Positions 14,964 through 23,308 are shown, counted from the first letter of the stretch. The stretch is DNA of 51,805 bases from Loigolactobacillus iwatensis (GCF_003950295.1 NZ_RHNP01000018.1:1-51805); one strand, 5' to 3'. Numbers and translations are program-made. The notes: a model not told the origin generated them from the sequence alone.

Positions 14964-15530
14964 ATGTATGAATTATTGATTTTGGGTATTTTAAGAACCC
15001 ATAAAATGTCGGGTTACAAGCTTGGCCAAGTGCTGGAGAGTAGCTTGGTGCCGCGACGTGTAATTTCTAATGGGGTTATGTACCCGTTACTTAATCGCCT
15101 TACAAAACAAGGTTATATTGAAGAGATAGCCAGCCGGGATGAGTCTCGAAATAAAAAGATGATGCAGATTACTGAATTAGGTAAACAGCGTTTTCAAGAA
15201 TTAATGTTGCTACCTGTGGCAATGGATGCCAAACGTGAATCGATCTATCGCTTTAAATTTCGGGGAATGTCTGGGGTGGATATCGCAACGCAGCGGGCAA
15301 TTCTGAATGAATACGCTACGGCAACGCAGACTGATTTAGATGTTTACCGGCATTTTCAGGCACATTTACAAGCCCAGTTAACGAATGAAGAACCCACAAT
15401 TGCTGCTTCGTTTGAGGCGGGATTGCGGGCGCTGGATTTAAGCATTGCCATTTGTAAAACTACACAGGGTTGGATCAAGCAATATCAGGCTGATCTAAAA
15501 CAAAAGGAGAATCTTAATGCAACAGAATGA
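14964..15530 (+). CDS. PadR family transcriptional regulator
   Basis: This 188-residue protein has the N-terminal PadR winged helix (residues 1-80: YELLILGILRTHKMSGYKLG, then NGVMYPLLNRLTKQGYIEE) and a C-terminal helical Vir-like dimerisation domain (about 95-180). The start follows AGGAGG. The gene overlaps the MFS exporter gene by 14 nt, so the two are cotranscribed and probably translationally coupled. PadR regulators next to drug exporters normally repress the pair until the exported compound binds. The dyads at 14911-14953 are the likely operators. Confidence 0.93.
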   Translation: MYELLILGILRTHKMSGYKLGQVLESSLVPRRVISNGVMYPLLNRLTKQGYIEEIASRDESRNKKMMQITELGKQRFQELMLLPVAMDAKRESIYRFKFRGMSGVDIATQRAILNEYATATQTDLDVYRHFQAHLQAQLTNEEPTIAASFEAGLRALDLSIAICKTTQGWIKQYQADLKQKENLNATE

Positions 15531-17097
15531 GAGTAAAGTAAGACAGTGGATTGCACTGGCAGCAATGAGTTTAGGTGTTTTTATGGGTCTACTTGATGTG
15601 ACCGTTGTTAATGTGGCCCTGCCAACAATGGTGCGCAGTTTTAAAACAACTTTTACTAATCTACAGTGGGTGTTGAACGCCTACACTTTGGTCTACGCAG
15701 TAACCTTGTTGATTATGTCAAAATTAGGCGATATGTACGGCCGCAAAAAGATTTTTCTTGGTTCATTAATTTTGTTTGTGATCGCTTCGGCCGCGAATGG
15801 CATGGCGCCAAGTTTGTTGGCTCTGGATATTGGCCGTGGGATACAGGCAATTGGTGGCGCCGGAATGATGTCACTGTCAATGGCGTTAGTTGCCTCTAAC
15901 TTTAGTGGGCGCAATCGCGGTTTAGCACTCGGTATTTTAGGTTCGATTATGGGAATCTCAACGGCTTCAGGACCGCTGATTGGTGGTTACTTGGTCGAGC
16001 ATTTTGGTTGGTCGGCGATTTTTTACGTTAATGTGCCATTTGGTATTTTAGCGGTAATCATGACGATTATTTTTGTCAAGGAAACACCAAGTTATGGTAA
16101 GAACCAGCGAATTGATTTAGGTGGAATGCTCCTTTCGGCCGCTGGTTTATTTGCCATTATTTATGGCCTGATTGTTAAAGAAGGACGGCCCCATTTAAGT
16201 TGGACAAGCATCCAAGTTAGTGGTTGGCTAGTAAGTGGTGTCGTTTTATTGGTTGTTTTTGTGATCGTTGAGCTGCACGTCGCTGATCCGATGGTTGATG
16301 TTGGCATGTTTAAACGGCCCCATTTTATTGGTATTATCCTTGTCGCCTTTGTTTTAGGCGCAGGTCTCTATGCCTTCAACGCTTATTTAACACCATTGAT
16401 GCAAAATTACATTGGCTATTCGGCCATCCAAACGGGTGTCCGTCAGTTAACGATTAGTGGCTGGTCATTAATTTTGGGTCCAATCGTTGGTATTCTTAGT
16501 TCGCGTTATTCTAAAAAATGGATGATTGTCATCAGTTTATTTATTGGTGGGGCTGGCTTTTTATTGATTGCTCGGGCAATCAGTCCTGGAGTCAGCTTTG
16601 TTGATCTGTGGCCCGGTATGGTTCTGATTGGGTTTACCAACGGGATGGTTAATCCATTACTGAATACTACCGGCATGGAAGGCGTTATTCCTAGTGAAAT
16701 GGGGATGGCCTCAGGGCTTTTAAATGTCTTCCGTCAATTGGGCACAACAGTTGGGGTTGTTGGTTTAGGCCTAATTCAAAATTCACAGTATGAAACTTAT
16801 CTCAATGGCCATCTTGGTCGGATCAACATGCCAGTTGCGGCAATGAATGGTTTGAAGCAGGCGTTGATCAAGGCCGGACCATTTTCTGGTCATGGAATTG
16901 CTTTTTCTCATCGTGTCAGTCAAGCACCATTTGCCCAAGCATTTCAGCGTGTTGTGGTCAAGGCTTATGATAATGGGATGGTTGCTGTGTGTGTAACTAC
17001 AGCTGGAATTGTTATTTTTGGCGGTATCGGTTCTATGCTATTATTGCATAATCATGTCGCCGCACCAGAGATCTCGGAACGGCCAAAAAATCAATAA
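15517..17097 (+). CDS. MFS drug exporter, DHA2 (EmrB/QacA) type
   Basis: This 526-residue protein has 14 predicted membrane helices. Motif D1 is present in helix 1 (GLLDVTVVNVALPTM), motif A in the 2-3 loop (SKLGDMYGRKKIF), and motif C in helix 5 (GSIMGISTASGPLIGG). This is the proton-coupled DHA2 family exporting drugs, dyes or organic cations. AAGGAG precedes the ATG inside the end of padR. Helix 14 is followed by a short cytoplasmic tail. Substrate unknown; the PadR partner suggests a phenolic or antimicrobial compound. Confidence 0.93.
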   Translation: MQQNESKVRQWIALAAMSLGVFMGLLDVTVVNVALPTMVRSFKTTFTNLQWVLNAYTLVYAVTLLIMSKLGDMYGRKKIFLGSLILFVIASAANGMAPSLLALDIGRGIQAIGGAGMMSLSMALVASNFSGRNRGLALGILGSIMGISTASGPLIGGYLVEHFGWSAIFYVNVPFGILAVIMTIIFVKETPSYGKNQRIDLGGMLLSAAGLFAIIYGLIVKEGRPHLSWTSIQVSGWLVSGVVLLVVFVIVELHVADPMVDVGMFKRPHFIGIILVAFVLGAGLYAFNAYLTPLMQNYIGYSAIQTGVRQLTISGWSLILGPIVGILSSRYSKKWMIVISLFIGGAGFLLIARAISPGVSFVDLWPGMVLIGFTNGMVNPLLNTTGMEGVIPSEMGMASGLLNVFRQLGTTVGVVGLGLIQNSQYETYLNGHLGRINMPVAAMNGLKQALIKAGPFSGHGIAFSHRVSQAPFAQAFQRVVVKAYDNGMVAVCVTTAGIVIFGGIGSMLLLHNHVAAPEISERPKNQ

Positions 17098-17102
17098 AAA
17101 AG

Positions 17103-17142
17103 GTCTGGAAAATCAGACTATTTTCAAACGGCAATTGAAAAT
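17103..17142 (+). other. Two small hairpins after the exporter gene
   Basis: GTCTG..CAGAC (17103-17117) and ATTTTCA..TGAAAAT (17119-17142) lie directly after the stop codon and precede the strong terminator at 17166. They may help stabilise or end the transcript. Confidence 0.4.
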
Positions 17143-17165
17143 GGATTTTAAGTAATCGCTAAAAT

Positions 17166-17220
17166 AAAGGTTCTCGCAAACAAAAGTGTGGTTACACTTC
17201 TGGCTTGGAGAACCTTTTAT
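17166..17220 (+). terminator. Terminator of the padR-MFS operon
   Basis: AAAGGTTCTC pairs with GAGAACCTTT, and an inner AAGTGT/ACACTT stem extends the structure. Confidence 0.8.
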
Positions 17221-17351
17221 TAATTATTAGGTTATTTGGCAGACTAATGGTTACTGGAGTTAATTAAGATTGAGATATAAGCAATCAATTTGAATAAAAA
17301 TTAATTTAGCAATAAGCCGTGAATAGGATAATAATTGTTTCGGCCACTATC

Positions 17352-17400
17352 TGGACTTTGGTTCACCTAAGTACAATTGATCGCATCAATAAAGCCAGTA
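17352..17400. repeat. Dispersed repeat family B, copy 2
   Basis: GGACTTTGGTTCACCTAAG followed by TACAATTGATCG and, later, AGTAATGAT. It is a diverged copy of the element at 23530 and 36051. No gene lies in 17221-17443. Confidence 0.5.
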
Positions 17401-17443
17401 ATGATTTTCAATGGTGAAATAGACTCTAAAGTGTTTTTAAACA

Positions 17444-18427
17444 CTAGTTTACTTCATTGAATTGTTGGTGTGCTTGTAATTCAAATTCTACAGGCGCTTC
17501 ACTGTTCAAAAGGGCCTCTGTCAATTTAACCTTCGTAATTGTTTGGTCGGCGTAAGGTTGCATGTAAAATGTTGGTGTCGCCAAATTCATATAACCGCGG
17601 TACTGTGTATAATCAAAGCCGCCATCTGCTTGGATTTTAAGTCCCTTTGGAATTTCAACGTTATTCAAAATGTGGGTCAAAGTATTGATGGCTGAGTCTG
17701 TATCCTTTGCAACCTCAGTATGTTGTCGGGTAAACGCAGTCCGAATAAAACGTGAAACGGACGTATAATCACCAGGTAATCCAAGTGCACCTGTTCCTGC
17801 ACCAAAACCGTTGGCAACGAGCGTACCGTATGATTTATCACTGTGTAATGCAGGGTTTAATTGAACATAGTTGTTTAAATTTTTTAAATGCCAATCGAAT
17901 TCCGGCGAATTGGCCATCACACCAACTGGATTATCGGTAATTTTTACCCCATCCGCTTGTTGTTCAATGACAACGCTAGCCCCGGTGTTATCGGCAACGA
18001 TCCAGTGAAGGGGAACAACAATTTTTAAGAGACTATTGGGCACGGCCATAATGTTGATTTTTTTAAATTTCTCCTTTAAATCGAGAATGCTGGTTACATT
18101 ACCCAAAATCCAGTTAAGGACTTCGTGAGAAGCAAGGTTAGTTGCACCATTTTGGGGCTGATCAGCATAAACAGATTCGTTGAAGTATAGGGCCGCCGCG
18201 CCAACACCTTTTTCGTTGACGCCATCCACGAGAATATAACCGTTTAGATTTCGGCCTGCGCCGACAAAACCGTAGTTAGTAGTAAAACCCTCTGCAGAAG
18301 CATCACTTGTAAAATGATGCCGGCGGGGAATCGCCACCGGCCGGCCACCCAGTTCAAATCCGAAATCCATTGTTCGCGCTAAAAACCAATCATCATTGGC
18401 ATTTTTGTAGGTTAGACTTGTACACAC
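17444..18427 (-). CDS. Choloylglycine hydrolase family enzyme, penicillin-acylase-like
   Basis: This 327-residue protein starts MCTSLTY: after Met removal Cys2 is the N-terminal nucleophile of Ntn hydrolases. The other family residues are present: Arg18, Asp21 (ARTMDFG), Asn in GVMANSPEFDWHL and Arg in DYTSVSRFIRTAF. The family cleaves linear amides such as conjugated bile salts and penicillin V. At the position where bile salt hydrolases usually have Asn (LNF), this enzyme reads LYF, a Tyr as in penicillin V acylases, so I favour acylase over BSH; recent relatives also cleave acyl-homoserine lactones. The start is GTG behind GGGAG. No signal peptide. Confidence 0.88.
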   Translation of the reverse strand: MCTSLTYKNANDDWFLARTMDFGFELGGRPVAIPRRHHFTSDASAEGFTTNYGFVGAGRNLNGYILVDGVNEKGVGAAALYFNESVYADQPQNGATNLASHEVLNWILGNVTSILDLKEKFKKINIMAVPNSLLKIVVPLHWIVADNTGASVVIEQQADGVKITDNPVGVMANSPEFDWHLKNLNNYVQLNPALHSDKSYGTLVANGFGAGTGALGLPGDYTSVSRFIRTAFTRQHTEVAKDTDSAINTLTHILNNVEIPKGLKIQADGGFDYTQYRGYMNLATPTFYMQPYADQTITKVKLTEALLNSEAPVEFELQAHQQFNEVN

Positions 18428-18597
18428 ACTGCATCACACTCCCTAATAATTTGTTTAAGTTTAGCACGCAAAATCAATATAAAAAAGTCCTTACCTTATG
18501 CTGGTCCATGATTGTTGGACAATTAGATCGACTGAGCATCGGTTTTTATGATCAAATTGAATGGTTGGGTTGATTTATTTTTAAGCCAACTAATTAG

Positions 18598-18637
18598 TTG
18601 CGTGCGCAAGTATTATGGTACATAATGTATTTTACCT
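18598..18637. promoter_or_regulatory. Two small dyads in the MarR promoter
   Basis: TTGCG-TG-CGCAA (18598-18609) and TTATG-GTA-CATAA lie just upstream of the perfect AGGAGGTGA ribosome binding site of the MarR gene. Either could be its operator. Confidence 0.4.
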
Positions 18638-18653
18638 GCAAGGAGGTGAAACT

Positions 18654-19094
18654 TTGTCAGGATCACGTGAAAATTCAATTCATAAATGGCTGCTAATTGC
18701 CGGCCGCCAAGTTAGTCGGCAGCTTGATCGGCAATTGGCCAGAATTGGACTTAGTACCAGCCAGTATTTTTATATTCTGAAGATCCATGATCATCCGGGA
18801 CTGACGCAGAAGGCCCTTGGGGAAACAGAGTTTATTGATCCTAGCAATGTCACGCGGGCAGTCAAACAACTTATTGGCCAAGGTTTGATTGAACGACGTC
18901 AAAATTTGCAGGATAAGCGAGCCTATCAACTTGTTTTGACCGCAAAAGGAAAAGCAATCTACCCACAAATTCTTCAGATTCTTGATGCTGAGGAAGTTGC
19001 GTTAACTAAGATCGTTACGGCACAAAAAGATAGTTCTGATCGGCAAAATTTTGTTAATTCATTGCACAGTATGAGTCGGATACCAGATAAGTGA
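18654..19094 (+). CDS. MarR family transcriptional regulator
   Basis: This 146-residue winged-helix protein has flanking dimerisation helices and a HTH at about 45-85 (FIDPSNVTRAVKQLIGQGLI) with a wing (RRQNLQDKRAYQLVLT). The start is TTG 18654, directly behind the near-perfect AGGAGGTGA; an upstream ATG at 18615 lacks such a site. It lies 58 bp before the decarboxylase-like gene on the same strand with no terminator between, so it probably controls that gene and itself. Confidence 0.9.
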   Translation: MSGSRENSIHKWLLIAGRQVSRQLDRQLARIGLSTSQYFYILKIHDHPGLTQKALGETEFIDPSNVTRAVKQLIGQGLIERRQNLQDKRAYQLVLTAKGKAIYPQILQILDAEEVALTKIVTAQKDSSDRQNFVNSLHSMSRIPDK

Positions 19095-19152
19095 GACGAT
19101 CACTAAGTTATGTCCTTGTGTCTTTAGTAAATAAATTAGAGGAGCTAATATT

Positions 19153-20127
19153 TTGAAAATAATTACAGTCGAAGAGCATTTTGATACACCAGCCAATATT
19201 AAGCAGTTTAACGCCTATTCAAAAGTAAAAAATAATAATCCGCAACAAGAAAAGTTAAGCGCCGTTTTAACTAATTTCGACAAACGGATTGAATATATGG
19301 ACAAGTATGGTATTGATATGCAAGTAATTTCTGACGCCGGTAATTCACCACAGGTATTACCTGATGAACTTACGGTGGATGCCTGTCGTGCGCAAAATGA
19401 TACGTTGGCGGAAGCAGTGGCGGCACATTCGGATCGTTTAGCCGGTTTAGCCGCCTTACCAGTTAACGTGCCGGATGCCGCGGCCAAAGAACTTGAAAGG
19501 GCCGTTAAAACACTTGGTCTAAAGGGCGCAATAATTAGTGGTACGGTGGACGGTCAGTTTTTGGACGATCCGAAATTTGAAACAATTTTTGCTATGGCTT
19601 CTAAATTAGATGTGCCATTGTATTTGCATCCTGGTGTCATTAAGGATGAACAAAAGGCAATTTTATATGACAGTAAAGCATATTCGCCTGCACTTGCCAC
19701 ATTTATGGGCGGTGCTGCTTGGGGCTGGCACATGGAGCAAGGTATTCAGATGGTACGTTTAATCATTTCCGGTTTACTGGAAAAATACCCAAATCTTAAA
19801 TTAGCTTCTGGTCATTGGGGCGAATTTGTGCCAATGTTTATGGAACGGCTAAGTGAGTTTTTACCTTTTTCTGGTTTAGATCTACCGCACTCATTTGAGT
19901 ACTACTACAAGCGTAACGTCTACGTGACGCCATCTGGTATGTTTACTGATCCACAATTGAAATTAGTACTTACTGAGATGGGCGCCGATCATTTAATGTA
20001 TTCGGAGGATTACCCGTACATTAATCGCAAGGACAAAGTTGGTCAATTCATCACCCAAGCTGACCTCAGTGACCAGGAACGTGAACAATTTGCCCACGGA
20101 ACGGCCGAAAAATTATTTAAACTATAA
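19153..20127 (+). CDS. Amidohydrolase-2 family, hydroxybenzoate (gamma-resorcylate) decarboxylase-like
   Basis: This 324-residue TIM-barrel protein has the metal-binding pattern of the ACMSD/gamma-resorcylate decarboxylase group: Glu7-x-His9 at the N-terminus (ITVEEHFDTP), His about 159 (LYLHPGV), His about 221 (ASGHWGEFVP) and Asp about 286 (YSEDYPY). These positions and the length match gamma-resorcylate decarboxylases (327 residues). Such enzymes remove CO2 from hydroxybenzoates without cofactors other than a divalent metal. The start is TTG behind GAGGAGC. The MarR partner, a class that often senses phenolics, supports an aromatic substrate. An isomerising or hydrolytic role is not excluded. 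Confidence 0.85.
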   Translation: MKIITVEEHFDTPANIKQFNAYSKVKNNNPQQEKLSAVLTNFDKRIEYMDKYGIDMQVISDAGNSPQVLPDELTVDACRAQNDTLAEAVAAHSDRLAGLAALPVNVPDAAAKELERAVKTLGLKGAIISGTVDGQFLDDPKFETIFAMASKLDVPLYLHPGVIKDEQKAILYDSKAYSPALATFMGGAAWGWHMEQGIQMVRLIISGLLEKYPNLKLASGHWGEFVPMFMERLSEFLPFSGLDLPHSFEYYYKRNVYVTPSGMFTDPQLKLVLTEMGADHLMYSEDYPYINRKDKVGQFITQADLSDQEREQFAHGTAEKLFKL

Positions 20128-20173
20128 AATATTCCAAGAAAAATATTTTTCTAAATTAGGCGTTGCTTACCAC

Positions 20174-20240
20174 TAAAAATGGACATTGCGTGTTTACTTT
20201 CGGTTGAGAAGGTAAATAACGTAATGTCTATTTTGGCTTA
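20174..20240 (+). terminator. Terminator-like hairpin after the decarboxylase gene
   Basis: AAAATGGACATTGCGTGTTTAC pairs, with some mismatches, with GTAAATAACGTAATGTCTATTTT (arms given in shortened sense: about 20 paired positions between 20176 and 20236). The last T-rich part can end transcription. Confidence 0.6.
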
Positions 20241-20314
20241 ACGAGTTTCGCGCAAACAATATGAATCATTGACGGAGTAATAGCTCGCCAGGGAAAGCTT
20301 ATTTAATAAAATAC

Positions 20315-20345
20315 TTGCTATGAAGTGCACTTCAAGGTTTAGAAT
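20315..20345 (+). promoter_or_regulatory. MerR-type promoter of the zinc ADH
   Basis: TTGCTA (20315-20320) and TAGAAT (20340-20345) are 19 bp apart, and the spacer TGAAGTGCACTTCAAGGTT carries the dyad TTGAAGTGCACTTCAA-like core GAAGTGCACTTC. The same core lies in the promoter at 23278-23308, whose operon encodes a MerR regulator. Confidence 0.8.
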
Positions 20346-20381
20346 AACTTGGGTGAAAAAATAAATTTAGGAGATGTTTCT

Positions 20382-21422
20382 TTGAAAGCAGCAGTATTTA
20401 TGGAACCTGGCAAAATGGCAGTTCAAGAAGTTGAAAAGCCTAAAATTGAAAAGGCAACTGACGCTATTATTCGTATCGTTAGAGCATGTGTCTGTGGTTC
20501 CGATTTATGGTGGTATCGTGGAATTTCAAAACGTGATCCGAATTCGTTAGTCGGTCATGAAGCAATTGGGGTCGTTGAAGAAGTTGGTGCCGAGGTGACT
20601 GATATCAAAACTGGTGATTTTGTGATTGCGCCATTTACGCATGGCTGTGGTCATTGTGCTGCTTGTTTAGCAGGCTTTGATGGCGACTGTATGAATCAGG
20701 AGGCGGGTGGAAACGCTGGGTACCAAGGTGAGTACTTACGCTTCATTAACGCTAATTGGGCTTTAGTCAAAATTCCTGGTGCTCCCAAATCTTATTCTGA
20801 TGAGATGTTAAACTCATTGTTAACCCTGGCTGATGTTATGGCAACCGGCTATCATGCAGCTGCAAGTGCTGAGGTTAAAAAGGGCGATACAGTTGTTGTT
20901 ATGGGCGATGGTGCGGTTGGCCTATGTGGTGTGATTGCCGCTAAGTTACGTGGCGCTAAACGTATTATTGCAATGAGCCGGCATGAAGATCGGCAAAAAC
21001 TTGCCCGTGAATTTGGTGCAACCGATATTGTCCCCGAACGTGGTGCTGAAGCGGTTGAAAAGGTTATGAAATTAACAAATGGCGGCGCTGATGCCGTCCT
21101 TGAATGTGTTGGAACAGAACAATCGGTTGCGACAGCAGTTAAAGTTGGTCGCCCGGGAGCGATTGTTGGCCGGGTAGGTGTTCCGCAAAAGGCCGAAATG
21201 AATACCAATGATCTTTTCTGGCGTAATATTGGGTTACGCGGTGGCGTTGCCTCGGTACCCACTTATGATAAAAAAATATTACTAGATGCCGTGCTGAGTG
21301 GCAAAATTAATCCAGGCAGGGTCTTCACACAACGGTTTGATCTTGATCATATTCAGGCTGCCTATGAGGCAATGGATCAGCGAACGGCCATCAAGTCATT
21401 GATTACGGTTAGCGCGGTTTAA
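20382..21422 (+). CDS. Zinc-dependent alcohol dehydrogenase (MDR superfamily)
   Basis: This 346-residue protein is a medium-chain dehydrogenase: catalytic zinc ligands in ACVCGSDLWW and GHEAIGVVEEVG, structural-zinc cysteines in HGCGHCAACLAGFDGDC, and the Rossmann motif VVMGDGAVGLCG (about 175). TTG 20382 is chosen because AGGAGA lies before it and MDR proteins start here (KAAVFMEPG). Probable role: NAD(P)-dependent reduction of aldehydes or oxidation of alcohols. The 19-bp-spacer MerR promoter suggests induction by aldehydes or thiol stress, as known for AdhR-type regulators. Confidence 0.92.
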   Translation: MKAAVFMEPGKMAVQEVEKPKIEKATDAIIRIVRACVCGSDLWWYRGISKRDPNSLVGHEAIGVVEEVGAEVTDIKTGDFVIAPFTHGCGHCAACLAGFDGDCMNQEAGGNAGYQGEYLRFINANWALVKIPGAPKSYSDEMLNSLLTLADVMATGYHAAASAEVKKGDTVVVMGDGAVGLCGVIAAKLRGAKRIIAMSRHEDRQKLAREFGATDIVPERGAEAVEKVMKLTNGGADAVLECVGTEQSVATAVKVGRPGAIVGRVGVPQKAEMNTNDLFWRNIGLRGGVASVPTYDKKILLDAVLSGKINPGRVFTQRFDLDHIQAAYEAMDQRTAIKSLITVSAV

Positions 21423-21478
21423 ATAAAAAAGCAACGGAAGTAGGACAAAAAAGTCGGTTTTGGGATTAGCTGTAGTTG

Positions 21479-21526
21479 GCACGTGAACTCAGACTTTTGG
21501 CGTACGTTCTAAAGTAATGTTCGAAA
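21479..21526 (+). repeat. Dispersed repeat family C, copy 2
   Basis: The segment CACGTGAACTCAGACTTTTG followed by GCGTACGTTCTAAAGTAAT matches the copy at 2408 closely and is again followed by a terminator. An AAAAGTCGGTTTTGGGATTAG-like lead-in (21449-21470) is shared with the copy at 33090. Confidence 0.75.
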
Positions 21527-21527
21527 A

Positions 21528-21574
21528 TAATGAGCGGCTAGGACAAAAGTCCTAGCCGCTCATTATTTTATTAT
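21528..21574. terminator. Strong bidirectional terminator
   Basis: AATAATGAGCGGCTAGGAC pairs perfectly with GTCCTAGCCGCTCATTATT around AAAA. It ends the ADH gene and can also serve the convergent flavodoxin operon. Confidence 0.92.
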
Positions 21575-21664
21575 GCAGGAATCGTTGGCCGTGATCTTGT
21601 TTGGGAACCACTTTTGCCAATGTTTTTAACCTCTTACATTTAACTTTAAATTACTTTATTAGTA

Positions 21665-22117
21665 CTATTTACCGTTTAGTAATTGTTTATGCAACTGCCT
21701 TGCTTCTTGATCTGAGGTCGCGACACCAACAAATTGCATTTCAAATACATCACAAAAACGTTGAATAACGTGAGTGACTGGTTGAAGGGCATCGGTTGGG
21801 TCACTGCCTTGTAAAATTAGATAGAGTTTTTTACCACGTAATTTTTCGACCTGATCGCTAGCGGAAAGACGTTCAATTAAAGTTTTAAGCGTGGCGCTCA
21901 TATCGTGCCAATACACTGGCGTTCCCCAGATCAAAGTATCGTTTGTGATAATCTGGTCTAAGATTTGCCCAAATTGGTCAGTTGGAAAAGTTTGCCCGAC
22001 CTGATTAATTTGATAATCAATCATATTAATTTGGTCATAGGGAAGATCATTTAATAATATTTTTGCCATGGCATTTGTATTTCCAGATTTGCGTTTACTG
22101 GTGTTAATAAATAGCAT
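21665..22117 (-). CDS. Flavodoxin-fold NAD(P)H-dependent oxidoreductase
   Basis: This 150-residue flavodoxin-fold protein has an N-terminal phosphate-binding loop for FMN (FINTSKRKSGNTNAMAK) and the segment LIWGTPVYWHDMSATLKTLIER typical of NADPH-dependent FMN reductases and quinone reductases. It is the third gene of an operon SDR-merR-flavodoxin, 12 nt behind the regulator. Probable role: reduction of quinones or other electrophiles using NAD(P)H. Cytosolic, no signal peptide. Confidence 0.85.
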   Translation of the reverse strand: MLFINTSKRKSGNTNAMAKILLNDLPYDQINMIDYQINQVGQTFPTDQFGQILDQIITNDTLIWGTPVYWHDMSATLKTLIERLSASDQVEKLRGKKLYLILQGSDPTDALQPVTHVIQRFCDVFEMQFVGVATSDQEARQLHKQLLNGK

Positions 22118-22129
22118 ATTTATACTTCC

Positions 22130-22504
22130 TTATATTAGATGCTTGGCATCACTCATATGATCATCATAGTGTGCTATTTTGTAGTCTAATTGTTCAATTG
22201 CGGATTGGGTCACCGCTACTTTTTGCTGTAATAAATCACGCTGTTCTGTTAGAAGCGCTATTCGAGCAGCGCGAGTTTGATCGCCTTGTTGAATTAACGT
22301 TGCGTATTCGAGTAGTGCAGAAATGTTTAAGCCGGCCGTCCGCATGTGCCGCATAAATTTAATTCGGCGAAGATCACGTTCTGAGAATTGGCGAAAACCA
22401 TTTTTATCACGCTTAATTGGTGCAATAATACCAATCTTTTCGTAATAGCGAATTGTATCCGGCGCAGTATTGGTTAATTGACCGGCCCGTTTAATATTGA
22501 TCAT
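22130..22504 (-). CDS. MerR family transcriptional regulator (AdhR/NmlR-like context)
   Basis: This 124-residue protein has an N-terminal MerR winged HTH (INIKRAGQLTNTAPDTIRYYEKIGII, continuing GFRQFSERDLRRIKFMRHM) and a C-terminal coiled coil (about 80-115). No Cys is found in the HTH-proximal part, unlike cysteine-switch AdhR/NmlR proteins, so sensing is probably by another route. It lies 5 nt downstream of the SDR gene. Its likely operators are the two dyads with core GAAGTGCAC at 20321 and 23290, so it would control its own operon and the ADH gene. Confidence 0.9.
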   Translation of the reverse strand: MINIKRAGQLTNTAPDTIRYYEKIGIIAPIKRDKNGFRQFSERDLRRIKFMRHMRTAGLNISALLEYATLIQQGDQTRAARIALLTEQRDLLQQKVAVTQSAIEQLDYKIAHYDDHMSDAKHLI

Positions 22505-22509
22505 CTTAA

Positions 22510-23247
22510 TTAGGCCTGCTGTTTACTTGGTCGAATAATTAATTCATTGATACTTGCGGCTTCAGGAGTATTGATTGCGAACGCAATGGAAGCGGCAATT
22601 TGGTCAGGATTAATGGCAACTTGGTCGTAAAATTGTGCCGTTCCCTTTTTCACATTTGGATCAGTAATACTATTGACCAGCTCTGTATTAATTGCGCCAG
22701 GTGATACTACGGTTACACGAACATTACTTTGCGCCTGGACCTCTTCTTGCCGTAGTGCATCACTGATCATTAAAACACCAGCCTTAGTAGCACTATAAAC
22801 ACCACCACCTGGATGGGTTGCGTGGGCGGCAATTGAGGCCGTATTGATAAAATGACCGGCTTTTTGTTTACGCATTGTCGGTAATGCGGCATCAATACCA
22901 TTTAAAACGCCACGTAAATTAACATCAATCATGCGATTCCAGTCATCAACCCGGCCATCAATGAAGTTTGATTGAGGCATTAAACCAGCATTATTCATCC
23001 AAACATCAATCCGACCGTAGTGTTCAATTGCAGTTTGGGCCAGGTTTTTGACGCTTGCTAGATCTGTTACATCGGTCACTGCATAGATTGCGTCACCATT
23101 TGCGGCCTTAATTCTTTTAACGAGATCTTGAAGGCGCGCTTCTCTGCGTGCGCCTAAGACCAATTGATTGCCTTGTTGGGCCAATAGTTCGGCCGTTGCT
23201 TGACCGATACCGCTTGAAGCACCTGTAATTACGATTACTTTACTCAT
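22510..23247 (-). CDS. Short-chain dehydrogenase/reductase (classical SDR)
   Basis: This 245-residue classical SDR has TGASSGIGQATAELL (cofactor site, about residues 6-20), NNAGLMPQS, the catalytic Ser in NTASIAAHATHPGG and YSATKAG (YxxxK). An Arg-rich segment after strand 2 (GARREARLQDL) points to NADP(H). ATG 23247 is chosen because GGAGG lies eight bases before it. First gene of the SDR-merR-flavodoxin operon, driven by the 19-bp-spacer promoter at 23278-23308. Substrate unknown, probably a carbonyl compound. Confidence 0.92.
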   Translation of the reverse strand: MSKVIVITGASSGIGQATAELLAQQGNQLVLGARREARLQDLVKRIKAANGDAIYAVTDVTDLASVKNLAQTAIEHYGRIDVWMNNAGLMPQSNFIDGRVDDWNRMIDVNLRGVLNGIDAALPTMRKQKAGHFINTASIAAHATHPGGGVYSATKAGVLMISDALRQEEVQAQSNVRVTVVSPGAINTELVNSITDPNVKKGTAQFYDQVAINPDQIAASIAFAINTPEAASINELIIRPSKQQA

Positions 23248-23277
23248 AAATAAAACCTCCATTTTTGATCTGCCCTG

Positions 23278-23308
23278 AGTATATACCCTGGAGTGCACTT
23301 CAAGCCAA
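23278..23308 (-). promoter_or_regulatory. MerR-type promoter of the SDR-merR-flavodoxin operon
   Basis: On the minus strand TTGGCT (23308-23303) and TATACT (23283-23278) are 19 bp apart with spacer TGAAGTGCACTCCAGGGTA. The first 11 spacer bases are identical to those of the ADH promoter at 20321. Confidence 0.82.

Noticed and set aside
17444-18427. Naming the enzyme bile salt hydrolase (bsh)
   Set aside because: The family is certain, but the Tyr at the discriminating position speaks for the penicillin-acylase branch, so no gene symbol is given.
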